Shown one piece after another: positions 28,798 to 37,145 of a stretch of 64,000 nt of DNA. This DNA comes from Candidatus Avimonas caecicola (lineage in GTDB: Bacteria > Bacillota > Clostridia > Oscillospirales > Acutalibacteraceae): positions 31,230 to 95,229 of the forward strand of contig CAJFTG010000005.1 in assembly GCA_904419875.1 (NCBI GenBank). The letters are read 5' to 3'. Every line of letters starts with the position of its first letter. Within the stretch, counting starts at the first letter, position 1. The notes beneath the pieces were generated by a model. That model was not told the DNA's origin, did no database searches, and saw nothing but the letters and a program-made list of their open reading frames with translations. Made by a program: the position numbers and the translations under genes.

Positions 28798-29672
28798 TAC
28801 GCCTCCACCTCCTTACGCTTGCCAAGGGCGACCTGGGTAATGCAGATCGCCGCAACCACAATAAACAGCACAAACGCCTCCGCCTGCCCCGCGCCGTATT
28901 CCCGGGAAAGGAAGGCCTTGTTATACACATGCATCGCCACCATCCGGGTGGAGCCGTAGGGCCCGCCGTCCGTCAGCGAAAGGTTGAGGTCATACACCAT
29001 AAAGCAGCGCTGGATCGACAGGAACAGGCAGATGACAAAGGAAGGCACCATCAGCGGCAGAACAATCCGCCGGGTGGTCTGCCAGGCGGTGCAGCCGTCG
29101 ATGCTGGCGGCCTCCAGCAGATCGCCGGGAATTCCCATGAAGCCCGCGACGTAAATAATCATCATATACCCGGAATACTGCCAGACCGTGACGATCACCA
29201 TGGCCCAAAAGGCTTTGACCGGATCCCCCAAAAAGGTGCTGGAGAAGAAGGGGATGCTGCTGCCGAGCGCCGTCAGCGCGCGGTTGAAAACGAACTGCCA
29301 GATGAAACCGAGCACAATCCCGCCGATCAGGTTCGGGGTAAAGAAGGCGGAGCGCAGGAAATTCTGCCCCTTGACGCCGCTGGTCAGCAGATAGGCCAGC
29401 ACAAAGGCGACCAGGTTGATCAGCAGCACCGACACCACCACATACCGCAGCGTCAGCCACAGAGAGCTCCAGAATTCGCCGTCCTGAAAAACCGACGCAT
29501 AGTTATCAAACCAGACGAAATCCTTGACGCTGGAAATGCCGTTCCAATTGGTAAAGGTCAGGTACAGCCCGTAAAGGACCGGGATCACCACCACGGCGCA
29601 GAAGAAGAAAAGCGCAGGGAAACCAAAGATCAGAAACACCTTTGCCTTTCCCAGCCTGGTTTTTTCGCCCAT
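28797..29672 (-). CDS. Sugar ABC transporter permease (MalF-type)
   Basis: ORF track 28797..29714, likely start MGEKTRLG at 29672; LLEAASIDGCTAWQTTRRIVLPLMVPS. Confidence 0.93.
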   Translation of the reverse strand: MGEKTRLGKAKVFLIFGFPALFFFCAVVVIPVLYGLYLTFTNWNGISSVKDFVWFDNYASVFQDGEFWSSLWLTLRYVVVSVLLINLVAFVLAYLLTSGVKGQNFLRSAFFTPNLIGGIVLGFIWQFVFNRALTALGSSIPFFSSTFLGDPVKAFWAMVIVTVWQYSGYMMIIYVAGFMGIPGDLLEAASIDGCTAWQTTRRIVLPLMVPSFVICLFLSIQRCFMVYDLNLSLTDGGPYGSTRMVAMHVYNKAFLSREYGAGQAEAFVLFIVVAAICITQVALGKRKEVEA

Positions 29673-29824
29673 AGAATGACACCCTTTCTGCAATGTATCC
29701 GCGGGAGCCGGCACGCGCCGGCCTTCCCGCCCCTTTTATCCGTAAAGGGGCGGGGACGGCCCGCGGCGGAGCTTCTCCCGTCTTCCGGGTTTTCAGGGGG
29801 CGGTTCAGGCCCGCCGTTTCCGGA

Positions 29825-31111
29825 TTATTTCTGGCTCTTCCAGTAATCCTCGATCGCGGAAGCCAGGCCCGCGCGGTCGGTTCTGCCGGCCAGGTATTCC
29901 TGCATTTTGGCGCCGAGCACATCCCAATGGTCGGACGGCATGACCGGGCTGAACGCGACTTTTCCTTCGCTCACATACCGCTTGACCACCTGGCTGAGCG
30001 GGTCGGCAGGCTCGTTCGGGTTATTGTCAAACGCGGGGACCATGTTCAGGGTATCCACTACCTGCTTCTGCCCCTCCTCGTCGGCGTACAGCCAGTTGAG
30101 GAAATCCTTGGCCATCTGCTGTTCTTCCTCGGTCGCCTTCACCCGGTCGATCATGATCTGCTTGGAACCGGAGCCGATCAGGTTGGTGTTGGCGAAATCC
30201 CCGGCGTCGTTGCCCATGGGCAGCGGCATCATCCCGTATTCCGTGGTATCGCCGTCCTCCACAAAGGCCGCGATGTTCGGCCAGGCCCAGTTGCCGTTAT
30301 ACCAGAACGCCACCTTGCCGTCCACGATATACGAGGGGTCCACCGCATAATCCGCCGCCATCGGATCCGCCTTGTTGATGTTGTTTTCCTTAAGCAGGTC
30401 AAAAATATCCATCAGCTGGGTAAAACGGGTGCTGGAGCCCACATCCACGCTCCCCGCGCGGAGCTGGTCGAGAAATGCCTCCCGCTCTTCGGCTGTATCC
30501 GCCTGGGACTCGTACAGGGTGCCCAGCACATGGGAGCCGAGGGACCAGTCCTCCTTGGTGAGGGCGACCGGCGAGGCCAGCCCTTTGGCCTTCAGCTCGT
30601 CCAGGAGAGCTTTGAATTTGTCATAGGTGTTGTACTCCGCCGGATCAAACGGGCGGCCGAGGGTCGCGTCAAGCAGCGTTTTGTTGTAGATCAGGCCCTT
30701 GCCCTCCACCCCCATCGGGAAGGAGTAAATCTTGCCGTCGATCGGGTAGGTCTGCCCGCTCTCATCCTTGGCCCATGCCTCGTCGGACAGGTCCAGCGCC
30801 TTCTCCTCATACAGGGCGAGGATGTCCGAGATGTCCAGCATCGCCAGGGTGGGCGGGTTGCCGGAATTGTACAGCGAAGAGATGGTGGCAAACGGCGAGG
30901 AGCCGGTCGGCGCGGCGGTGATCTCCACCGTTACGCCGGTTTTTTCCTTGTAGACCTTCGCCAGTTCCTCAAAGTCCGCCTGAATCTCGCCTTTGGTGTT
31001 GAGCATCGTGATCTTCTTCCCCCCGCTGCCCGAACCGCTGCAGCCGGAAAAGGCGGCGGCCGTCATGCCGGCGGCGAGAAGTACGCCGAGAACCCGTGCA
31101 AACTGCTTCAT
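29825..31111 (-). CDS. Extracellular solute-binding lipoprotein (sugar ABC transporter)
   Basis: ORF 428 aa; signal with lipobox FSGC; SBP family-1 features. Confidence 0.92.
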   Translation of the reverse strand: MKQFARVLGVLLAAGMTAAAFSGCSGSGSGGKKITMLNTKGEIQADFEELAKVYKEKTGVTVEITAAPTGSSPFATISSLYNSGNPPTLAMLDISDILALYEEKALDLSDEAWAKDESGQTYPIDGKIYSFPMGVEGKGLIYNKTLLDATLGRPFDPAEYNTYDKFKALLDELKAKGLASPVALTKEDWSLGSHVLGTLYESQADTAEEREAFLDQLRAGSVDVGSSTRFTQLMDIFDLLKENNINKADPMAADYAVDPSYIVDGKVAFWYNGNWAWPNIAAFVEDGDTTEYGMMPLPMGNDAGDFANTNLIGSGSKQIMIDRVKATEEEQQMAKDFLNWLYADEEGQKQVVDTLNMVPAFDNNPNEPADPLSQVVKRYVSEGKVAFSPVMPSDHWDVLGAKMQEYLAGRTDRAGLASAIEDYWKSQK

Positions 31112-31137
31112 ACATTGCCTTCCTTTCTGATTGGTTT

Positions 31138-31160
31138 CCGGCCGCCCGGACGGCGGCCGG
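31138..31160 (-). other. Intercistronic GC-rich hairpin (9-bp stem) between gtfA and the SBP gene
   Basis: CCGGCCGCC-CGGAC-GGCGGCCGG; no T-run on the minus strand, so possibly an mRNA-stability or processing element. Confidence 0.55.
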
Positions 31161-31179
31161 TTTTACTCGTCGGCTATAT

Positions 31180-32595
31180 TCATTCGATGGAAAATTCGTG
31201 CGTTTTCAAATCGGCGCGCAGAGTGAGCCGATGCCCCCCGTTGACGCGGGTGATCGTCAGGCCGTGCCCGCCTTCCAGGGCGGTCCGGCACTCCCCGCCG
31301 AAGGCCGGATGGGAATTGCGCAGGCGCATCAGCTCCAGCAGCCTTTTCACCACCGGCCGCTGTGTTTCCCGCGCCACCTCCTCCAGGGTATAGGCGTGGC
31401 GGTTGATATCCCGCCCCTGCCTGGTGGCCTCCAGCCGCTCAATGTCGTTGGCCCCGGCCAGGGCGCCGACATAATACACCTGGGGGATGCCGGGGGCGAA
31501 AAACTGGATGGCCCGGGCGAGCAGGTACGCTTCGTCGTTGTTGCCAAGCGCGGAGTAATAGGTGCAGTTGATCTGATAGATGTCGAGGTTGTTGTACGCC
31601 GCGGTGTTGTAGCTCTTTTTGACGTTCGCCCCCTTGGTGAACAGAAGCTCCCGCGTCTCCTCGATCTCCTGCTCGCTGAGCAGGTCGGCGACATCCACCA
31701 CGCCGATCCCGTCGTGGGTGTCCAGGGTGGTGAACTGTTTGCGGGGGCAGATATCCAGCCAGTGCTTGAGCCGGTCGCCCCGCCCGGTGTACAGCGCGTG
31801 GAGCACCAGCATCGGCAGGGCGAAATCGTAAACCCAATATCCCCGCTGCGCCAGCTTGAGCTGGATGGAATAGTGTTCGTGAATTTCGGGAAGAATATCC
31901 ACGCCGTAAGGCTCCACGGTTTCCCGTATTTCCTCCAGCAGCTCCCACATCTCCGGCTCGATAAAGAAGCAGGAGGTATCCGGCTTTTTCACCGCGTAGG
32001 CGAAGGCGTCCAGGCGGATGAGCGCCGCGCCGCGCTCGCACATCGCTTTTACCGTGTCCCGGATAAACCGCCGGGTAAAGGGTTTCGACACGTCCAGGTC
32101 GATCTGTTCCTCCCCGAAGGTGCACCAGATTTCCTCTCTGGTGCCGTCCGCAAACTCCGCCGTGACAGAGGGAGCGCGGGGCTTGCGCTTGTAAATTTTG
32201 TCCACCTGCTCCCGGGTCGGCGCGCCGCCCGGCCAGAAGTCCTTATACCGGATAAATAAGTCTTTATAGGGAGAGGCGTCCTTGCGCTGCAGAAAATCCT
32301 GGAAGTATTCCGAGGAACGGGAAATATGGTTGACCATGAAGTCGAACATCAGGGGATGGGTCTCGGCAATGGCGGCGATGTCGCTGAAATCGCCGAACGC
32401 CTCGTCCACCCTGTCATACCGCATCGGGGCGAAGCCCCGGTCCGCAGAAGAGGGGAAAAACGGCAGGATATGCACGCCGTCAACCGCCTCCCCGAAATAC
32501 CGGTCCAGCACGGTTTTGAGCTCCTTCAGGTTCTTCCCCAGGCTGTCCGCATAGGTAATCAGCATGATTTTATTGCGAAGCTTGCTGTTCTCCAT
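31180..32595 (-). CDS. gtfA: Sucrose phosphorylase (GH13_18)
   Basis: ORF track 31180..32673; likely start MENSKLRNKIMLITYADSLGKNLKEL. Motifs GVHILPFFPSSADRGFAPMRYDRVDEAFGDF, ALIRLDAFAYAVKK, LDTHDGIGVVDV. Confidence 0.93.
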   Translation of the reverse strand: MENSKLRNKIMLITYADSLGKNLKELKTVLDRYFGEAVDGVHILPFFPSSADRGFAPMRYDRVDEAFGDFSDIAAIAETHPLMFDFMVNHISRSSEYFQDFLQRKDASPYKDLFIRYKDFWPGGAPTREQVDKIYKRKPRAPSVTAEFADGTREEIWCTFGEEQIDLDVSKPFTRRFIRDTVKAMCERGAALIRLDAFAYAVKKPDTSCFFIEPEMWELLEEIRETVEPYGVDILPEIHEHYSIQLKLAQRGYWVYDFALPMLVLHALYTGRGDRLKHWLDICPRKQFTTLDTHDGIGVVDVADLLSEQEIEETRELLFTKGANVKKSYNTAAYNNLDIYQINCTYYSALGNNDEAYLLARAIQFFAPGIPQVYYVGALAGANDIERLEATRQGRDINRHAYTLEEVARETQRPVVKRLLELMRLRNSHPAFGGECRTALEGGHGLTITRVNGGHRLTLRADLKTHEFSIE

Positions 32596-32930
32596 GTTTT
32601 GATCTCGTCCTTTCGAAGGTTCCGCCGCCAACAGCCTTTCCGGCCTCCGGCGCCGGGCCACACGGGGTAGCATTCCCTGTATTCCGCCCGCTCATACCCC
32701 CGGCGTCCCAAAACCGGGGATTTCCGCCCCCTGCCCGTGCGGGCCCGTCCGGTTCCCGGCGCGGTGCGCCGCCCGACCGGCCGGAAGCAAGCGGCACAAG
32801 CGGCAGACGAACGGTCGGTAAGCGGGCACAATCCGGAACCGCCGCCGAAAGCAGGGGGAGGAAAGGAGGAAAGAAGAAAAGGAGAAAAAGAAAGGAAAAG
32901 GGAATGAGCGGGATTCGTCAGGAAACCCGT

Positions 32931-33050
32931 GTGAAACAATAGGAACCAATGGGAACCGGCAGGAACAGGCAGGAACAGGCAGAAATAGGCAGAAACATGG
33001 GTAAGAGTGGGTAGAAATGGGTAGGAATAGGTAGGAATAAGTAGGAGGAG
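32931..33050. repeat. Degenerate 10-bp tandem repeat (GGAACAGGCA / GAAATAGGCA / GTAGAAATGG / GTAGGAATAG)
   Basis: Direct reading; about 12 units in exact 10-base register. Confidence 0.9.
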
Positions 33051-33225
33051 GTTGGGCGCCGGCCTGTCCGGACAGCCCCCGCGCGTGAAGGATCCGGCGA
33101 TTTCGAGCCCCTCATTCCGGGCGAGCGGGCGGGAGAATCCAATGAACGCCGGATACCCGCCGGCTAAAACCCGCCGGCGCCGGTCTCGCTGATCGGAATA
33201 AGAAAATACAGGGCTGCAGGGTTAC

Positions 33226-33260
33226 GGGGTTAAGAGGTTAAGAGGTTAAGAGGTTAAGGG
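33226..33260. repeat. 8-bp tandem repeat GGTTAAGA, about 4 copies
   Basis: ggggttaagaggttaagaggttaagaggttaaggg. Confidence 0.9.
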
Positions 33261-33324
33261 AAAAGGAAAAAACAGGAACGGCGAAACAGGTCAGGCCGCC
33301 GACGCCCTTCGTTTATCCATCCCC

Positions 33325-33364
33325 ATCCTAACACCGTTCCAGAAATATGTCAACCGATTAACAT
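33325..33364 (-). promoter_or_regulatory. Promoter TTGACA-17-TAGGAT with overlapping LacI-like operator ATGTCAACCGATTAACAT
   Basis: Operator 33347-33364 (central CG, 7/9 half-site match); -35 33348-33353, -10 33325-33330 on the minus strand. Confidence 0.65.
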
Positions 33365-33611
33365 GTTATTCATTTAAAATTATAAAATTTAATTTATAAT
33401 TTAGTGAATTATATCCGGAGAAATGCTGGGAAATATGTTTTATATTTCTTTTAATTCCAGATATTTTCATTTTCTCCTGTTATTTTATATGTCATTCGAT
33501 TAATCTATTGGTTTCCTTCCTCTCCTCCAATCATCCCCTTCCACAGTTGCAGAAAATCCCGCAGCGTGCCGAAGCCGCCGGCCGCGGCGTTCCGCTTTTC
33601 CAAGAAAACGG

Positions 33612-33640
33612 TTGCATTTCGCCGGCCCTCCTTTTATAAT
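33612..33640 (+). promoter_or_regulatory. SigmaA-type promoter TTGCAT-17-TATAAT for the DUF1858 gene
   Basis: -35 33612-33617, -10 33635-33640. Confidence 0.75.
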
Positions 33641-33695
33641 ACTAAGCAGGAGAGGATGCAAAGCTTCTCTGACGTTTATATAGGAGGATACAGCA

Positions 33696-33899
33696 ATGGT
33701 AATCACAAAGGACAGCGTCATTGGCGACGTTCTCGATTTCGCCCCCACCACCGCTTCCTATTTCCTGGAGATGGGGATGCACTGCCTGGGCTGCCCCGCC
33801 TCCCGCGGGGAGACGATTCAGCAGGCCTGCGCCGTACACGGGGTGGACTGTGAGGAAATCGTGAAGAAGCTCAACGACCATATCGCCGGTAAGGCGTAA
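33696..33899 (+). CDS. DUF1858 domain protein
   Basis: ORF 67 aa; MVITKDSVIGDVLDFAPTTASYFLEMGMHCLGCPASRGETIQQAC; GGAGG RBS. Confidence 0.9.
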   Translation: MVITKDSVIGDVLDFAPTTASYFLEMGMHCLGCPASRGETIQQACAVHGVDCEEIVKKLNDHIAGKA

Positions 33900-33953
33900 C
33901 GCCGGCGCTCTTCGCCCGTTCCCGCAGCGGACGGGCGGCCGCGACAAGGTATC

Positions 33954-33999
33954 AATCACAGGACGCCGAAGCCTGCATGCGCTTCGGCGTCCTGTGATT
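33954..33999 (+). terminator. Rho-independent terminator
   Basis: AATCACAGGACGCCGAAGC-CTGCATGC-GCTTCGGCGTCCTGTGATT. Confidence 0.8.
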
Positions 34000-34048
34000 C
34001 TTGTTCAAAGGGCAGAAACCCTGTTATACGGAAAGGGGAAACCGTCTG

Positions 34049-34747
34049 ATGAATGTTCAGCGTCTGGACCCCCGTCTGGCCCTCTGCGCCTCCCTGATAC
34101 GGCCGGGAAGCCGGGTGGCCGATATCGGCACCGACCACGGATACCTGCCCGCCTATCTGGTGGGCAGCGGCGTCTGTCCGCAGGCGGTGGCCACCGATCT
34201 CCGGCCCGGCCCCCTCTCCCGCGCCGCCGAAACGGTGGCGCAGGCGGGGCTGGCCGGCCGAATCGCCCTGCGCCTGGGGGACGGCCTCTCCCCCATCCGG
34301 CCGGAAGAAATCGACGATGTGGTAATCGCCGGCATGGGCGGGGAAACCATCGCCGCCATTCTGGCCGCCGCCCCGTGGCGCCATAACCCCCGCTACCGCC
34401 TGATTCTGCAGCCCATGTCCCGGCCGGAGGCGCTGAGGGCCTTTCTGTTCGAAGACGGCTTTGCCGCGCAGGCCGAGCGGGTCGCGCAGGAAGGGAAGCG
34501 CCTGTACACGGTTCTGCTGGCCGCATACGCGCCGGAAGAGGCCGCAGCGCAGGCCAAACGTCCGGCCGCCGCCCAGATCGGGAGCATCGACCCGGCCGAT
34601 CCGCCGGGCCGGGCGTATCTGCTCCGCCAGGCGGAAAGGATGGCGGCCGCCGCCTCTGCCCTCCGCCGCGCGGGGGACGCCGGCCGCGCCGGCGAGCTGG
34701 AGCAGACCGCCCGGTCAATCCGCCGGTATACCCGGGACCTGCCCTAG
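34049..34747 (+). CDS. trmK: tRNA (adenine(22)-N(1))-methyltransferase TrmK-like
   Basis: ORF track start 34001, likely start MNVQRLDPRL; IRPGSRVADIGTDHGYLPAYLV, DDVVIAGMGGETI, LILQPMSRPEALRAFL. Confidence 0.9.
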   Translation: MNVQRLDPRLALCASLIRPGSRVADIGTDHGYLPAYLVGSGVCPQAVATDLRPGPLSRAAETVAQAGLAGRIALRLGDGLSPIRPEEIDDVVIAGMGGETIAAILAAAPWRHNPRYRLILQPMSRPEALRAFLFEDGFAAQAERVAQEGKRLYTVLLAAYAPEEAAAQAKRPAAAQIGSIDPADPPGRAYLLRQAERMAAAASALRRAGDAGRAGELEQTARSIRRYTRDLP

Positions 34748-34859
34748 TCCCGGTTACGCCCGCCGCTTTTTCCCGCCGGGCGTTCTCCCCGGCGGCAGAC
34801 CGCATACAATAAGGATAGCAGAAACGGCCACGCAGCCGTGTGAAAGGAGAGAACGCGCA

Positions 34860-35996
34860 ATGCCGCTTCCGTTCCGCCGCCCGGGAGGGAAAATACGGAA
34901 GGCCGCCGGCCGGAAAGCCTTCCCGGCGGCCGGAAATGCCGGCCGGATAGGGAAAACCGCCCTTTCCCTCTGCCTGAGCCTTTCTCTGGCCCTTTTTCCC
35001 GGGAATGTTGTGGCTGCGGCGCCGCTGCGGGTCGCCGTCCTGGGCGACTCCATCGCGCGGGGATATGGCTGCGCCCCGGAGGAAGCGTACGGCAGCCTGC
35101 TGGCCGACCGCCTGCGGGAGCGGTATGCCGGCAAAGGGATCGACGTGTCCTTTCAAAACGGCGGGGTGGACGGGCAGACCAGCGGGGAGCTGCTGGAAAG
35201 CCTGGAAAACCCGGAAACCGGCGCGCTCCAGACCGCCGTCGGGGCGGACATCCTGGCCGTCAGCATCGGCGGGAACGACTTGCTGCACTGCCTGGACGGC
35301 CGCCTCTGGGAAGCCGCCGGCGTCTCCCCCGATTCCGCCTCGCCGGGCAGCGATTTTCTCGCCCGTTTGAAGGAAGAGGGCGGGCAGGCGCTGACAGGGC
35401 TGCTTTCCGCATTGGTCCGCGCGGCAACGGACGGGGAATTCACCGCTGCGCTGGCGGAGGCGGCCGCCGGCCTGGACGCCAACGTGGACCGGCTGCTGGA
35501 TTTCCTGGCCGGGCGCAACCCGGACGGCATTTTCATCCTCACCACCATCCCCAACCCGGCCGTCGGCACCTGGATGGAGAACGCGGCCGATCTCCTCCTT
35601 GAAAAATTCAACGGCGTGCTGCGGTCAAAAGCCGACGGCGAGCGGGTATTCGTGGCCGACTGCGCGGCGGCGTTCGCCTCCTATGAGGGGGAAGAGGCTC
35701 TGAGCTTCACCTGTCTGGACTGGACCCGTCCCACGGCCTGGAGCGCGGACCCTCATCCCACTCCGGCCGGGCATCGCCTGATGGCGGAGCGGCATCTGCT
35801 CGCCGTGCAGGAGACGGCCGACGCCCTTGCCGCGGCACGGGCCGAAACGCGCACCGCCCCGTCGGCGCCGCCGGCCGTTGGGGGCCCCTCCGCCTCCGCC
35901 CGCATCGTCCTGCCGCTCGCCGCCGCAGGGATTTTTCTCGGGGCGTGCGCCTTTTTCCTTGTCCGGCGGAAACGCCGCAAAAAGCGGGGCCGCTAG
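34860..35996 (+). CDS. SGNH/GDSL hydrolase with N-terminal signal and C-terminal TM anchor
   Basis: In frame with ORF 34461..35996; ATG 34860 with AAAGGAGA RBS; VAVLGDSIARGYG, SIGGNDLL, DPHPTPAGH, C-terminal TM plus RRKRRKKRGR. Confidence 0.88.
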   Translation: MPLPFRRPGGKIRKAAGRKAFPAAGNAGRIGKTALSLCLSLSLALFPGNVVAAAPLRVAVLGDSIARGYGCAPEEAYGSLLADRLRERYAGKGIDVSFQNGGVDGQTSGELLESLENPETGALQTAVGADILAVSIGGNDLLHCLDGRLWEAAGVSPDSASPGSDFLARLKEEGGQALTGLLSALVRAATDGEFTAALAEAAAGLDANVDRLLDFLAGRNPDGIFILTTIPNPAVGTWMENAADLLLEKFNGVLRSKADGERVFVADCAAAFASYEGEEALSFTCLDWTRPTAWSADPHPTPAGHRLMAERHLLAVQETADALAAARAETRTAPSAPPAVGGPSASARIVLPLAAAGIFLGACAFFLVRRKRRKKRGR

Positions 35997-36018
35997 GCAA
36001 TGCCGCCCCTCGATCTGC

Positions 36019-36056
36019 AAAGACCGCCGCGGGCGCTGGTGCCCGCGGCGGTCTTT
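36019..36056 (+). terminator. Rho-independent terminator
   Basis: AAAGACCGCCGCGGGC...GCCCGCGGCGGTCTTT. Confidence 0.85.
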
Positions 36057-36665
36057 CTGTCGGCTTCCGTTGCTTCCGTTATGCGTCCCTACCCCGGCGG
36101 GGCGCGGAAAGGTTTGCGCGGAGGCTTTGGGGGAAAGGGGAGCCGGAATAGAAGGCGGCGGCTCCCGGCGCGGTCCGCCGCGGCCGGAACCCGATGACGG
36201 GCGGCGGGACGAGGGAGGCAGGCGGGGCTGCGACGCGGCGGCATGGCTCCACGTTCCGGCCAGGCCGGTATACGGCCCCTCGCAGGGACAGGGGCCAGGC
36301 CCTCTTTCCTGATGGACCGGCCTGCTCCGGCCCCGTTTTCTTTTCTCCCAATTTGCTTTTGTGTTCCCGCGGAAAGGGGCCCCTTTCGAACACCGATTTG
36401 TTTATCCGGTAAGAAATATGGTTTCATGGGAACTTCCACTCCACCGATTCGCCGGTCAAACGAAAACCGCCAAGCCCGTGAATCAGCTCGGTGGGATATT
36501 CCCCTCCGGACGGTATGGTTCTTCACTCAACGTACTGGAATAAAGCCGACGCGCAATTCCCTGAATCCAAAAACGATTCGCCCGTTACCTCTTCGTGATC
36601 GGGATTTCTGCGTGCCTCTATGAATTCCGGCTTATCCCAATAGGAACGCTTTCCTGCAAGGGGAG

Positions 36666-37145
36666 TTATTTTCTCCGCCGCTGCTTCTCCACGGCGAAGA
36701 CGGCCGCCTCCCGCAGCCAGCTCCGCACCGTCTCGTCCAGGTCGGACGGCGCGCCGAGCGGCATATGATGGGTGAAGCGTCCGGGATACGGTTCGCTGGC
36801 CGCGGCTATCCGCGGATTCTCCTCCCGCCGGCCGAGGCCGAAGGTCAGCGCCAAATAGCGTTGAGGCCGTCCCTCCGCCCGGGGAAGCCGCCGGCCGTCC
36901 CGCGGCAGCCACAAAAAGGCGAACTGCAGCGGGCGGCATCCTCCCGGCGGGCCGATGCGGAAAGCAATCTGCGTTTTCTGCACCGTCATGCTCCCGCCCG
37001 GCCCGGCCGCTTCCAGAATCGCCTGCCGCGCCGCCTCAAACAGCGGCAGCGCCCATTCCGACCCGGTAAAATACCAATCCACAGCCCATTGCTCGTCCTC
37101 GTTCCGCCGGACCGCCTCCGTCTCCCGGTCCGCCGCGTCCCTCAC
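36666..37145 (-). CDS. DUF5655-like protein
   Basis: GTG start at 37145 overlaps the TGA of the upstream ABC-F gene; EAAGPGGSMTVQKTQIAFRIGPP, FAFLWLP. Confidence 0.65.
   Translation of the reverse strand: MRDAADRETEAVRRNEDEQWAVDWYFTGSEWALPLFEAARQAILEAAGPGGSMTVQKTQIAFRIGPPGGCRPLQFAFLWLPRDGRRLPRAEGRPQRYLALTFGLGRREENPRIAAASEPYPGRFTHHMPLGAPSDLDETVRSWLREAAVFAVEKQRRRK

Noticed and set aside
32918-33142. Small ORF translating the 10-bp array (SSYLFLPIPTHFYPLLPMFLPISACSCLFLPVPIGSY)
   Set aside because: Low-complexity product of the repeat, no RBS; the repeat is better treated as non-coding.
36400-36660. Possible gene fragment (SYWDKPEFIEARRNPDHEEVTGESFLDSGNC) on the minus strand
   Set aside because: Frame broken, no start/RBS and no recognised family; could be chance or a relic.
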